Below are positions 48,040-57,655 of a DNA stretch of 64,000 bases, piece after piece; positions within the stretch are counted from its first letter, which is position 1, and each line of letters starts with the position of its first letter. This stretch comes from Martinezella miluonensis (GTDB lineage Bacteria > Pseudomonadota > Alphaproteobacteria > Rhizobiales > Rhizobiaceae): positions 39,886 through 103,885 of the forward strand of contig NZ_FMAH01000021.1 of the NCBI RefSeq assembly GCF_900094545.1. Direction: 5' to 3'. Below the pieces are notes generated by a model. That model was not told the origin of the DNA, made no database searches, and saw only the letters and a list, made by a program, of their open reading frames with translations. A program made the translations under genes and the position numbers.

Positions 48040-48987
48040 TCAGCGATAGACAATCTGCGCCTTGGTGCGCAGTTCATCCATGTACTTCTTATCGTTGGCG
48101 CTGACGCCCTGGGCGTTGTTCTTGCCGATATCCTCGGCACGGAAGACGGCTGCTGCGGCGACGTCATCGTTGACCTGACGCTGCGAGCAGATTGCGATAT
48201 ATTCGACACCGCGGTCGGTGACGACGGACGCGGTCGTGTTGCCGGACGCCTTTTCGAGCAACGGCTTCCAGACTTCCGGAACGTCGGGTGCGAGCACGCG
48301 GCCAAGATCCTGAACGGAAACATCCCGCATGGTCGCTGCAAAAGCTTTCGCCTGATCGCAACCAGGGAACTTGGAGCGCGATGCATCAGCTTCGGCCTTG
48401 CGCGACTTCAGGATGGCATTCCGCTTTGCTGTCGGAACAACGAAAACCATCTGCTTCAGGAAGTATTCCGTCGTGACCGGCTTCGTCTTGTTCTCCGTCA
48501 TGCGGGTAACGAGAGCGTCGTTCGAGAGACGGCCGCTTGAGCCGAAGCGGGCATTCACTACGCGCGGCCAGCTCATGGAAATGGCGATATAGGATTTGAA
48601 GTGCTCGACGGTCACGCCCATCTTTTCGAGGATCTGCCCGAGCTGCTCCGTCGACATCTTGTTGCTAGAGGCAAAGCGGCCAAAGGCAGCATCGACGTCA
48701 GATGTCGATACCGACATGCGCAGGCGCGCGACTTCCGCACGCTTCAACGTCTCGTCGACAAGTTGTTCCTTTGCGAGCTTGTTCAGGTCGCCCTTCTGGC
48801 GCTGCAACTTGAGGAAGTTGACTCGCTTGGCGATATCGCCCGATGTAATGACCTGGCTGTTGACAAGGACTTTGACCTCACTTGCCGCAAAGGCGACATC
48901 GCTGCTCGGTACGGCGAAGCTTGCCATAACCAAGGCTGCGGCTCCGAACAGTGCAGCGCGCATCGGTGTCTTTCCAGAAAACATCAA
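48040..48987 (-). CDS. SurA-like periplasmic chaperone
   Basis: A 315-aa exported protein with a signal peptide (about 1-35, ending VAFAASE) and a SurA N-terminal chaperone domain (VLVNSQVITSGDIAKRVNF). The C-terminal part has only faint similarity to parvulin domains, so isomerase activity is uncertain. Its position between lptD and pdxA matches surA in other bacteria, where SurA helps fold LptD and other outer-membrane proteins. Confidence 0.85.
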   Translation of the reverse strand: MMFSGKTPMRAALFGAAALVMASFAVPSSDVAFAASEVKVLVNSQVITSGDIAKRVNFLKLQRQKGDLNKLAKEQLVDETLKRAEVARLRMSVSTSDVDAAFGRFASSNKMSTEQLGQILEKMGVTVEHFKSYIAISMSWPRVVNARFGSSGRLSNDALVTRMTENKTKPVTTEYFLKQMVFVVPTAKRNAILKSRKAEADASRSKFPGCDQAKAFAATMRDVSVQDLGRVLAPDVPEVWKPLLEKASGNTTASVVTDRGVEYIAICSQRQVNDDVAAAAVFRAEDIGKNNAQGVSANDKKYMDELRTKAQIVYR

Positions 48988-49150
48988 CTACCCCTTCCCA
49001 AAGGTCTTTCTGTCGGCATGTGCCATGTCGGCACGCGCCATAGGCGCAATACGGCAACTTTGCGCCATCTGTCTACATCAAGCGCGATGAATTGCAAAAT
49101 CCTTGCGGCGAAACAATGACGCAAACGGAATGGCGGCCCGCATTGAAATA

Positions 49151-49178
49151 ATAAAGCCGGCGATGAAGCCGGCTTTAT
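49151..49178. terminator. Perfect hairpin between lptD and the SurA-like gene
   Basis: ATAAAGCCGGC (49151-49161) and GCCGGCTTTAT (49168-49178) form an 11-bp stem around GATGAA. T-tracts are weak on both strands; it may separate the lpt genes from surA-pdxA-rsmA. Confidence 0.6.
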
Positions 49179-49194
49179 CTAATCTTTATAGCAA

Positions 49195-51570
49195 TCAGAA
49201 TGTTGCGTTCTGAACGTTGCCGAGGTTGACATCGCCCAGCGTACGGAAGGTCAGGCGGGCGCCGACGGACCAATCACTTGCGGCCTGCGCAGTCGAATCC
49301 TTCTTGTTCAGGAACGAGACGGTGAAGATCGTGCATTCGTCCTCATATGAGACGCCGACACCCTGACGGGTGAAATCACCGCTGTTGATGTCATAGCTGA
49401 CCGTTCCGAAGACCGACCAGTATTCCTTGAACTTGACCTGTGCGCGCGACTGAATTTCGTCCTGATTGCTGGTGAAGCCATATTGCGGCTGAGCGGCGAT
49501 ATGGGTGTAGATCAACGACGTCTGGAATATATCATTCGAGAAGCCGACCGATGTGTCGCCACGACGGAAGGCAAAGTCCTTTTCGTCGAAGCGATAGGAC
49601 GTCGCGAGCGAGATGCCCTGCGGCGTCGTCAAGCCGAACATCGTGACATAGTCGGATCGAGTGGTTTCAAGGCCAGAATCCGACCCTACACCGGCAAGAT
49701 CGGTGGTCGCGAAGGAGTTGCGGCCGCCAAGCTGATAGGACTGGCCGAAGATGTGCTGCAACTTGTAGCCGTTGTCGAAGCTGCCTGTGTAGCGCCAACC
49801 CACGTTTGCTCGCGTGCCACCTTCGACGCGGTCGAAACCGGAGAACTTGTCACGATCGAACAGATTGGTCGCATCGAAAACGAAGCTCTGCGCATCTTCG
49901 TTCGGCAATCGGCCGGCAAGTTGCTCGTCGGGCCGCACATAAATCTGCGCGATCGGTTCGAACACATGCGTGCTGTTGCTCGTAGTAATGAGGAACGGAT
50001 ATTTCGCCTCGAGACCCGCGGTGACCATACCGCGCGTCGCATAGTCGTTGTTGTCGTAGTTGCCGGAATAAGTGCCGGCCCCCGGTGCATTCATATCGAG
50101 GCCGTAGACGTCGCCTCGAGCGGCAGCCAACGGCGTCAGCACCAGACCTTGATCGGTGGTGAAGGTACGCTGCCACTGCAGCTCAGTGCTCAGACGCGTA
50201 TAGTTTCCGGAAAGACCGAGATAGCGGTCGTTCAGGCTGGAATCGCCAAGAGCAGTGGTGGCGTCGAGCACGGAGGTCTTGTCACGCGATAGGTGCGTGA
50301 AATTCATCGTCGCTGACAGCTCGCCGCCCAAAACCGATTTCGGATCGACATAGTGATAGTCGATGCTTGGATAGACATATGCCTGCTGTTTCTCGGCAAT
50401 GCTGCTGTCATCCGCGTTTTGCACATTGTAGTAGAAGGCGCGCATATCGAAATAGTTGCGCTTTCCGAGGCCGGTCAGGTAGGCTTGGTTCGTGTGCGTG
50501 CTCTGGTTGACACCTTCCAGGCCATAGGTGCGCGAGAAGTTGTTGTCGCTCTGCAGCATCACGTCCCAGCCGAAGGTCCAGCGTGGATTGATCCTGAAGT
50601 CCGCCTTGGACGAGACCATCCCGCGTAAGTCATGCTCGGCATCGCTAGAGCCGGCATTGAACTTGCTGGAATTCATCTGGTCGATGCCTGCGACGCGCAG
50701 AACATGCGTACCGTTCTCTAAACGCTGACGGAACTCGCCTTCGAGCAACAGGCCCTGGTTGGTGAAGCCGGTGGCAGTCACCGTCGCATCCATGCTGGGC
50801 GATATGACGTAGTAGTAAGGGACCTTCAGGCCAACGCCGAGGCGCTGCGAGATGCTCGCCGACGGAAACAGGAAGCCGGACTTGCGTTTTACCGTATTGT
50901 CGGGAACTTCGATCCACGGGATGTAGGCGATCGGCTGACCGAACAGCTCGAAGCGGGCATGCTCGAGACGCACGGTATGCGTGACGCCGTTCTGGACGAC
51001 GCGCTGTGCCTTGACCTGCCACAGCGGAGCTCGGCCCTGCTCGGAGCAGGCCATGCAGGCGGTGTAAACGCCCTTCGACAGAATCATCTGCGTGCCGCCG
51101 ACCCGCTCGCCCTTTTCGGCGGCAAGACGGGTATTGTCCGGCATTTCGATGCGCAGGGCGTTCACGAAGCCATCGGAAAAACTGTCGGTGACATCCATCT
51201 TGTCACCGTACATGCGATTGCCGTCCGGAGTGATCAGCTCGACATTGCCGAGAGCCATCATCCGACCGGATTTCTGATTGTATTCAACCTTCTGGGCGAC
51301 CATTCTGTAGCCGCCGTAGTTGATCTGAACGGCACCGGTGGCGGTGACGATCTGTGCGTCCTTATTATAGGTCAGTTCGTTGGACGAGAGGACGAGTTTA
51401 GAGCCCTCCGGCACGTTGACCTTAATGGGAGAGGTCACAGCGCCAGTACCGCCATTGTTGTTGGCCTGAGCGTACACGACGACTGGGCTCATAATATATG
51501 CGCATGCGGCCGTGCCCGTAACAAGGGCAGCCACAATCTTCCTGATACTCTTGCGGTTGCCTGCCGCCAC
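49195..51570 (-). CDS. lptD: LPS-assembly protein LptD
   Basis: Outer-membrane beta-barrel that inserts lipopolysaccharide into the outer leaflet. The 791-aa protein has a signal peptide (about 1-33), an OstA/jellyroll domain (LSSNELTYNKDAQIVTATG) and a long aromatic-rich barrel ending in LGNVQNATF with a terminal Phe. The start is GTG at 51570, whose G is also the last base of the lptG TAG stop; GGAGGA lies 7 bases upstream. This makes it coupled to lptG. Longer in-frame starts lie inside lptG. Confidence 0.93.
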   Translation of the reverse strand: MAAGNRKSIRKIVAALVTGTAACAYIMSPVVVYAQANNNGGTGAVTSPIKVNVPEGSKLVLSSNELTYNKDAQIVTATGAVQINYGGYRMVAQKVEYNQKSGRMMALGNVELITPDGNRMYGDKMDVTDSFSDGFVNALRIEMPDNTRLAAEKGERVGGTQMILSKGVYTACMACSEQGRAPLWQVKAQRVVQNGVTHTVRLEHARFELFGQPIAYIPWIEVPDNTVKRKSGFLFPSASISQRLGVGLKVPYYYVISPSMDATVTATGFTNQGLLLEGEFRQRLENGTHVLRVAGIDQMNSSKFNAGSSDAEHDLRGMVSSKADFRINPRWTFGWDVMLQSDNNFSRTYGLEGVNQSTHTNQAYLTGLGKRNYFDMRAFYYNVQNADDSSIAEKQQAYVYPSIDYHYVDPKSVLGGELSATMNFTHLSRDKTSVLDATTALGDSSLNDRYLGLSGNYTRLSTELQWQRTFTTDQGLVLTPLAAARGDVYGLDMNAPGAGTYSGNYDNNDYATRGMVTAGLEAKYPFLITTSNSTHVFEPIAQIYVRPDEQLAGRLPNEDAQSFVFDATNLFDRDKFSGFDRVEGGTRANVGWRYTGSFDNGYKLQHIFGQSYQLGGRNSFATTDLAGVGSDSGLETTRSDYVTMFGLTTPQGISLATSYRFDEKDFAFRRGDTSVGFSNDIFQTSLIYTHIAAQPQYGFTSNQDEIQSRAQVKFKEYWSVFGTVSYDINSGDFTRQGVGVSYEDECTIFTVSFLNKKDSTAQAASDWSVGARLTFRTLGDVNLGNVQNATF

Positions 51571-52655
51571 TAGCCGTCCTCCTGATGAAGCAGGATCGTT
51601 GCTCCGAATGCCAATGCGACGATCACGGGTATCCATGCCGCCACGAAGGGAGGAACCACTCCGCTGCTCCCGAATGCCTTTACAAGCACGGTGACAACAT
51701 AAAGCACGAAGCCGGAGAGGATTCCACCTAGAATCACGGAGCGCGATTGGTTGAATCTACTGAATTTTAGAGACACAGTTGCTGCGATCAGCGTCATTGC
51801 CACCAGAAGGAAAGGCTGTGACAGCAGCGAGTGAAATTGCGTTTCGAGTGCATTGGTCGAGATGCCGAACGAGCGTGCGACCTTTATTCGATTAGAAAGA
51901 TCATAAAAAGCAATGGTTTCCGGCTGCGCCAGGCGCTGGGAGACAAAATCCTGTTTCAGATTCGTACGGACCTGTACCGAACTCTTATGCTCCGGCATTT
52001 CACCGGGTCGCCGCTCGACGACACCGTTAAGAAGCCAGTAACCATTTTCCAATTTTGCCGACTCCGCATCCTGGCGGAGAACGATATTTCCCTGTGAATC
52101 GAAGTGGATAAAGACAACGCCCATCAGCGTCGTTCCATTGTCCAGAATGGCCTTGGCACCGATGATCGTATCGTCCTTGCCGCTCGATTGACGCAGCCAC
52201 GGAACCGAAAGCTTGTTGTGATAGGAAGGATCGCCGCGCAGATCCGCTTCCATCGTTTCTGCCTGGCGCTGGCCCCATGCGGCGACCGGGTTGAGGGCGA
52301 GCATGGTCGCCAGTCCCACGCAAAAGGCGCCCACAATGAACGGCGTCATGAATTGCCAGACGGAAATGCCGGCTGCGCGCGCGATGACAAGTTCGCGGCG
52401 GCGATTGAGCGCGATCAGCACCGTCATGCCGACGAAAAGTGCAATGAACGGCACCGTCTGCTGCAGAATGAACGGCAGCCTGACGGCCGTCATCACCAGG
52501 CCGAGCGAAACCGTATAGCCGGGGAGCCCGGATAGCCGGCCGGCATTCTCGCTGAAATCGACGAGATAGACGATCGAGACAACGCCCAGGAAAAACCAGA
52601 GCGTCGTTATAATGTAACGACTGAAGAAATAGCGCCCGAGCGTGCTGAAAATCAT
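51570..52655 (-). CDS. lptG: LPS export ABC permease LptG
   Basis: Inner-membrane permease of the LptB2FG exporter that pulls lipopolysaccharide out of the membrane. The 361-aa protein has six helices of the YjgP/YjgQ fold: three near the N-terminus, a periplasmic beta-jellyroll, then three more. It overlaps lptF by ATGA and lptD by one base. The ATPase LptB must be encoded elsewhere. Confidence 0.93.
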   Translation of the reverse strand: MIFSTLGRYFFSRYIITTLWFFLGVVSIVYLVDFSENAGRLSGLPGYTVSLGLVMTAVRLPFILQQTVPFIALFVGMTVLIALNRRRELVIARAAGISVWQFMTPFIVGAFCVGLATMLALNPVAAWGQRQAETMEADLRGDPSYHNKLSVPWLRQSSGKDDTIIGAKAILDNGTTLMGVVFIHFDSQGNIVLRQDAESAKLENGYWLLNGVVERRPGEMPEHKSSVQVRTNLKQDFVSQRLAQPETIAFYDLSNRIKVARSFGISTNALETQFHSLLSQPFLLVAMTLIAATVSLKFSRFNQSRSVILGGILSGFVLYVVTVLVKAFGSSGVVPPFVAAWIPVIVALAFGATILLHQEDG

Positions 52656-53830
52656 GCACCGCTCCCGTTCGGTCCGCCCGGCGCCGTCGGCAGGCGGTCC
52701 TGGATTCTTTGCCGCCAGCTGCTGAGACGGTTCCGGATCGTTAGCGGCACCGTCATTTTGCGATTACGCAACAGCAGTGCGATGGCGACAGCAGCCGAAA
52801 TGATGTTGATCGCGTAGAGAACGCCGACGAACTTGGGATTGCTGTCGATCTGGTTTGCGGCATAGAAATCGGCCCAGCGCAGCGCGAAGGCGATCGTCAA
52901 TGCCGACACCATCGGATGCAGCCGCGCTTCGCGATGCGAGCGCGCATCCCCGGCAATCACCAGAGAGATCAGCGCAAATATGGCGGGCAAGGCCCATTCA
53001 TTGAGGCGGCGATGTAGTTCCGATCGATAATTGCCTGGCCGTGCTTTGACGTCTGGATCATTCGGATCCGGATTGAACAGGAAGGCGAGGCTGCGGTCGC
53101 TGGCGCGCAGGGTCGCCTGGCCGCGGCTCTGAGTCATGTCGGAAAGATCGAAGGAATAGGAATCGAATTTGATGACCGAGACGCTGCCGTCGGCCGTCTT
53201 GCGATGAACTTCGCCGTCCCTCATTAGCAGGGACGTGCCGCTCGGATCGACCGCGCCTTCCTTCGCATAATAGATCAGGTCGAAGGCTGGGTCGCGGGAA
53301 TCCACGACGAACAATCCCTTGAGGATACGCCCTGACAGGCGCTGCGAGATCTGAACGTAAAGCCCGTCTTCGATACGCCGGAAATTCTTCTCTTCGATAA
53401 CGGTCGAAAGAAGGTCGGCATAGGCTTCCGCCACCATTTGGCGGGCAACGACGCGAGCCTTGGGTTCGACCACATTGTCGACGAAGAACGAGAATGTGCT
53501 GATCGCGATGGCGAGAATCATGATCGGGCGGATGATGATGCTGCGCTTGGCACCCGCCGCTTCCATGACCGTCAGCTCGGAATCGCTGTTCATTTGCGTC
53601 AGCGTCTGCGTGATGCCGATAACCAGAGCGAAGGGCAGAACGATTGGAATGATGGTCGGCAGAATGAGGGTCGCGAGCTTCGCGAACGAGCCCATCGACT
53701 GGCCGCTGTCGGTCACGAGATTGATGCGCTGCAGGACCTGCGTGGTCCAAATAATGGCAAGCACCGGCAGCAGGGCCACCAGGAACATCATACCGGCACG
53801 CCGTACGATATATATCTCGAATAACTTCAT
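52652..53830 (-). CDS. lptF: LPS export ABC permease LptF
   Basis: Second permease of the LPS exporter. The 392-aa protein starts MKLFEIYIVRRAGMMFL and shows the YjgP/YjgQ pattern: three helices, a central periplasmic domain and three C-terminal helices, with an extra polar tail. It leads the lptF-lptG-lptD cluster. The start at 53830 was chosen because it matches the conserved N-terminus; a longer in-frame start adds a Cys/Arg-rich stretch. Confidence 0.92.
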   Translation of the reverse strand: MKLFEIYIVRRAGMMFLVALLPVLAIIWTTQVLQRINLVTDSGQSMGSFAKLATLILPTIIPIVLPFALVIGITQTLTQMNSDSELTVMEAAGAKRSIIIRPIMILAIAISTFSFFVDNVVEPKARVVARQMVAEAYADLLSTVIEEKNFRRIEDGLYVQISQRLSGRILKGLFVVDSRDPAFDLIYYAKEGAVDPSGTSLLMRDGEVHRKTADGSVSVIKFDSYSFDLSDMTQSRGQATLRASDRSLAFLFNPDPNDPDVKARPGNYRSELHRRLNEWALPAIFALISLVIAGDARSHREARLHPMVSALTIAFALRWADFYAANQIDSNPKFVGVLYAINIISAAVAIALLLRNRKMTVPLTIRNRLSSWRQRIQDRLPTAPGGPNGSGA

Positions 53831-53932
53831 GCCGGCCCTTAAACGCAACACTCGCCGGGCAAGCCGACAGAGATTCATCCTCCTCTACGCTGTTTGCGTT
53901 TTTTTGGCGACAACCAACTCGCAAAAAAATCG

Positions 53933-54715
53933 TTAATTTTCCGAGATTCTTCTGTTGTGTGTCGTTTGAGATAATGCCAGCAGCGCGGCGAATACGACGA
54001 CCGAAGACAGCCAGCCGAGGACGGCGTCGGAGAGGTAGTGCGCGCCAAAAGCCACTCTAAGCGCCGGAATCAGGAGGGAAACGGCGGTAATCGGCAGAGC
54101 CACGGTGAGACGCAGCGGCTGCGGTATGATGAAGATCAGGCAAAACAGCCAACCTGCAGACGCAGCCTCGCCCGAGATGAAGGAACAGTTGCTGACACAT
54201 TTGCCGGCAAACGATCCCGCATGCACGAAATCGAGCGTGCCGCCGAACAGATCCGTTTGCCGCGGCCGCGGACGGCCCGAGAAGGCCTTTAGCCAGAGAT
54301 TGACGATTAGCACCGGCCCGATCAGCAAGGAGCCGAGCGCGACCTTGAGATTGCGGGCTCTGAGCGTGTTGAAGGTCGCCCCGTGATGCTGCCAGCATCG
54401 AAGCAGCATCCACACCAGCACGGCGGCGACGACGTAGGGAATCTGGAAGAATATCTCCCGGAGCAGCTTCATGCTCGGATCGTCGCTGTATGGGAAATTG
54501 CCGCAGATCTGATCGGGTTTCGCAAGGGCAAGGCACTGCTGCGGCAGGAAAAACATGTTTGCGACAGCGAGGTCGATCTGTGGGAAAAGCGCAAATAGTC
54601 CAAGCAGCGCCCACCAGAGGCAGAAGAGGGTGATGAAAGCATCGCCGGCGGTGCGCGGGCGCAGAATTCCGGAAAAGGGATCTCCGCGGTTCGAGCTGTT
54701 GAAGTTTACGATCAA
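53933..54715 (-). CDS. PAP2-family membrane phosphatase, lipid A phosphatase candidate
   Basis: A 260-aa integral membrane phosphatase. The PAP2 motifs are KAFSGRPRP (143-151), a variant second motif FISGEAAS with SGE in place of the usual SGH (181-183), and RVAFGAHYLSD with R220, H226 and D230. The third-motif His matches the catalytic pattern. It could remove a lipid A phosphate (LpxE/LpxF type), since it lies beside LPS export genes; this is inference. The start is TTG at 54715 behind GGAAAG. The longer open frame would run past the predicted promoter and into the pepA start. Confidence 0.7.
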   Translation of the reverse strand: MIVNFNSSNRGDPFSGILRPRTAGDAFITLFCLWWALLGLFALFPQIDLAVANMFFLPQQCLALAKPDQICGNFPYSDDPSMKLLREIFFQIPYVVAAVLVWMLLRCWQHHGATFNTLRARNLKVALGSLLIGPVLIVNLWLKAFSGRPRPRQTDLFGGTLDFVHAGSFAGKCVSNCSFISGEAASAGWLFCLIFIIPQPLRLTVALPITAVSLLIPALRVAFGAHYLSDAVLGWLSSVVVFAALLALSQTTHNRRISEN

Positions 54716-54795
54716 GATGGCTTTCCGGAAAAGATAAGGCCACTGGGCGGCGGCGAAACGGCGTGGCTTTGGTGTGGCCGCGCTGAATGATCGGA

Positions 54796-54824
54796 ATTTG
54801 AAGTCGCCAAAATCGCTTGTCAAG
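54796..54824 (-). promoter_or_regulatory. Predicted promoter of the PAP2 gene
   Basis: On the minus strand, -35 CTTGAC (54819-54824), 17-base spacer and -10 TCAAAT (54796-54801). The -10 is weak. It supports a start downstream, at 54715, not inside the divergent pepA gene. Confidence 0.4.
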
Positions 54825-54920
54825 GGAATGCTTCGCCAATCGCTTGTATTCCCTAGCGAAACCTTGAATGATGATTGCAGCAAGTACTCTTTATTACCAT
54901 GCGTGATTATCGGAGCAGAA

Positions 54921-56417
54921 ATGTCTGTGAAATTCGAGATTTCCTTCGCCAAGTCGGCTCGCCTCAGCGGTGGTCTGGCTATCCTCCTGAAAGGTACGGA
55001 CGGGGACCTGCCGGCGGGCGCCGAGAGCGCCGATCCGGCCAATGTTTTCGCCAGAGCCGCGCCCGTATCGGGCTTCAAGGGCAAGGCGCTGAGCAGTCTG
55101 GATATCATCACTCCCGAAGCTGCGCCCGTTGATCGGATCATCGTCATCGGTGCCGGCAAGGCGAAGGATCTGAGCGCTCATGACTGGCTGAAGCTCGGCG
55201 GCGGCGCGGCTGGAAAGGTCCGCAATGTCGAAAAGGTTGCCATCTTCCTCGACGCGCCGGGCATCGAGGTCGAAGCCAAGCAGGCTGCCGATTTTGCCCT
55301 GGGCATGCTGCTGCGTGCCTACAGCTTCGATACCTACAAGACGAAGAAGGTGGAGGATGACGAGAAGAGCGGCTCCCGCAAGGCCGTGAAGGTCACGATC
55401 GTCACCCAGCATGCGACTTCCGCCAAGAAGCTCTTTACAGCGTCCGAAGCCATTGCAGGCGGCGTGATCCTTGCGCGTGACCTCGTCAACGAACCGCCGA
55501 ACGTGCTCGGCCCGGTTGAGTTCGCCGCTAAGGCCAAGGAGTTGGAGAAGCTTGGCGTCGAAGTCGAAATTCTGACGGAGCGCGAAATGCGCCGGCTCGG
55601 CATGGGCGCGCTGCTCGGCGTGGCGCAGGGCTCAGCCCGCCCGCCGCGTCTGGTAATCATGCAATGGAAGGGCGGCAAGGCCAAGGATAAGCCGGTCGCC
55701 TTCGTCGGCAAGGGCGTCGTATTCGACACTGGTGGCATCTCCATCAAGCCGGCCGCCGGCATGGAGGACATGAAGGGCGACATGGGTGGGGCCGCTGCCG
55801 TTACCGGCCTGATGCACGCGCTCGCCGCGCGCGAGGCCAAGGTCAACGCCATCGGCGTCATCGGCCTGGTCGAGAACATGCCTGACGGCAATGCCCAGCG
55901 CCCGGGCGATATCGTTACCTCCATGTCCGGCCAGACGATCGAGATCATCAACACGGATGCCGAAGGCCGGCTCGTGCTCTGCGATGCGCTCTGGTACACG
56001 AATGACCGCTTCAAGCCGCAATTCATGATCAACTTGGCGACCCTGACCGGCGCCATCCTGGTCGCCCTCGGCAACCTGCAGGCAGGCCTCTTCTGCAACG
56101 ACGACAAGCTGGCGAACGAATTGACGGCGGCCGGGCTTATCACCGACGAGCGCCTGTGGCGGATGCCGCTCGGCAAGGACTACGACAAAATGATCGACAG
56201 CAAGTTTGCCGACATGAAGAATACCGGCGGCCGCCACGCCGGCTCGATCACCGCCGCGCAGTTCCTGAAGCGCTTCGTTGGTGAAACGGCATGGGCGCAT
56301 CTCGATATTGCCGGCACCGCTATGGGTTCGGTTCAGGACGAGATCAATCAGTCCTGGGGCTCCGGTTTCGGCGTGCGCCTGCTCGACGAGCTGGTCCGCG
56401 CCAACTACGAATCGTGA
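54921..56417 (+). CDS. pepA: Leucyl aminopeptidase
   Basis: Zinc/manganese aminopeptidase of the M17 family; some members also bind DNA. The 498-aa protein has the signature [10 protein letters not shown] and the metal-ligand blocks [10 protein letters not shown] and [10 protein letters not shown]. The catalytic domain follows an N-terminal domain of about 180 residues. The start at 54921 ([11 protein letters not shown]) is the family N-terminus; a longer frame upstream crosses the divergent promoter. It is 32 bp upstream of holC, the usual pair. Confidence 0.95.
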   Translation: MSVKFEISFAKSARLSGGLAILLKGTDGDLPAGAESADPANVFARAAPVSGFKGKALSSLDIITPEAAPVDRIIVIGAGKAKDLSAHDWLKLGGGAAGKVRNVEKVAIFLDAPGIEVEAKQAADFALGMLLRAYSFDTYKTKKVEDDEKSGSRKAVKVTIVTQHATSAKKLFTASEAIAGGVILARDLVNEPPNVLGPVEFAAKAKELEKLGVEVEILTEREMRRLGMGALLGVAQGSARPPRLVIMQWKGGKAKDKPVAFVGKGVVFDTGGISIKPAAGMEDMKGDMGGAAAVTGLMHALAAREAKVNAIGVIGLVENMPDGNAQRPGDIVTSMSGQTIEIINTDAEGRLVLCDALWYTNDRFKPQFMINLATLTGAILVALGNLQAGLFCNDDKLANELTAAGLITDERLWRMPLGKDYDKMIDSKFADMKNTGGRHAGSITAAQFLKRFVGETAWAHLDIAGTAMGSVQDEINQSWGSGFGVRLLDELVRANYES

Positions 56418-56449
56418 CCAGCCGGGTTTTGTGAGATAGAGGAGGCGGC

Positions 56450-56899
56450 ATGACAGACGTTCTCTTCTATCACCTGACCGAATCGAAGCTCGAAGACGCC
56501 CTGCCACCGCTGATCGACAAGAGCGTCGAGCGCGGCTGGCAGGTCGCCGTGCAGATGCGGGAGCCGGCGCGGCGCGATCTTCTCGATACCCATCTCTGGA
56601 CCTATCGTGAGGACAGTTTCCTGCCGCATGGCACCGATGAAGGCGAGATGGCGGAGCGGCAGCCCGTATTGCTGACAGTCTCTCCCGACAACATAAATGA
56701 CGCCACCGTGCGGTTTTTCATCGATGGCGCCGAGGCGACGGATGTCGGGGCTTACCAGCGTGTCGTGCTGATGTTCGACGGCTATGATCAGGAGCAACTG
56801 GAAAGCGCCCGTGCCCAATGGAAGCGCCTGAAAGGCGAGGGGCATAATCTCACCTATTGGCAGCAGACGCAGGACGGTCGCTGGGAGAAGAAGGCTTAA
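56450..56899 (+). CDS. holC: DNA polymerase III chi subunit
   Basis: Chi links the polymerase clamp loader to single-strand-binding protein. The 149-aa protein has the family start VLFYHLTESKLEDALPPLI and the HLWTYREDSFLPHG block. Its place directly after pepA is conserved among proteobacteria and supports the call. A RIME-like repeat follows. Confidence 0.9.
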   Translation: MTDVLFYHLTESKLEDALPPLIDKSVERGWQVAVQMREPARRDLLDTHLWTYREDSFLPHGTDEGEMAERQPVLLTVSPDNINDATVRFFIDGAEATDVGAYQRVVLMFDGYDQEQLESARAQWKRLKGEGHNLTYWQQTQDGRWEKKA

Positions 56900-56930
56900 C
56901 GCTTCTCCCGCTTTGCCGGGTAGGCAAGTC

Positions 56931-57036
56931 TAAAGCATGTCGCGCAAAAGTGTTTCGCGGTTTTGCGGTAACGACATGCAAAAGATCAAAGGCCTAAAGC
57001 GCAAGAAGCGAATCTGAGGGATCGCGATGCGCTTTA
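56931..57036 (+). repeat. RIME-like intergenic repeat, copy C
   Basis: About 106 bp between holC and the convergent GrpB gene, starting TAAAGCATGTCGCGCAAAAG and ending GATCGCGATGCGCTTTA. The last three bases also supply the GrpB stop codon (TAA on the minus strand). Confidence 0.75.
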
Positions 57037-57579
57037 GTCGCCTTCCGAAAGGATCTTCTGGATAAAATCCTTCTTCGCCGCCGTATAGGCTGCGCGATCA
57101 TTGGCATACTTTGCCGCCAGCTCGATCTTCAGCGCCTCATAGGCATGAGCCAGCTCCGGTTCCTTGCGCAACCGGTCGCGAAAGATCAGGAAGTTGCGCC
57201 AGGTCGGGCCGTCATATTCGACCACATGCACCAGGTGCGTGCGGGTGTTCCCTTCGATGTCACGGCCAAAAATATGATCGTCGGGAACGATATTGCTGCC
57301 GGCGTAGACGTAGCCGATGGATGCCATCGGTTCGACGCAGGCGAGGCCGTCGTCGAAGAGTCGAACACCCACCGCAATGTCGATGATCGGCTTCGCCTTG
57401 ATCTCCGGAATGGAGGTGCTGCCGAAATGCTGGATATCGACGACAAGGTCGCCAAGAGCGCCGCGAATGGCGGCTTCCTCCAGCAAATAGGCTTCATGCC
57501 AGCTTTGATTTGGCTCGGCGAGCTTGACAGATTTGTTGCCGACGCCGAGCCCGAAGGATTGTTCATGTTCCGATGCCAT
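57034..57579 (-). CDS. GrpB-family protein (UPF0157)
   Basis: A 181-aa nucleotidyltransferase-like protein. The family block HFGSTSIPEIKAKPIID is at about 50-66, with the two acidic residues placed as in minimal nucleotidyltransferases. GrpB proteins have no settled role; some are fused to CoaE. The ATG at 57579 has GGAG 9 bases upstream; earlier ATGs at 57588 and 57585 are too close to it. The stop lies in the RIME repeat. Confidence 0.83.
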   Translation of the reverse strand: MASEHEQSFGLGVGNKSVKLAEPNQSWHEAYLLEEAAIRGALGDLVVDIQHFGSTSIPEIKAKPIIDIAVGVRLFDDGLACVEPMASIGYVYAGSNIVPDDHIFGRDIEGNTRTHLVHVVEYDGPTWRNFLIFRDRLRKEPELAHAYEALKIELAAKYANDRAAYTAAKKDFIQKILSEGD

Positions 57580-57655
57580 AGGCATCATCTCCGATGAGGA
57601 CGATGTGCTACGCTAGCACGTTGCGGATCGAATTGTCTTCACCGGGAAATGCCTA

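Noticed and set aside
46945..48540. A 531-codon + strand frame opposite pdxA and the SurA-like gene
   Set aside because: Antisense shadow; the minus-strand genes have conserved order and motifs.
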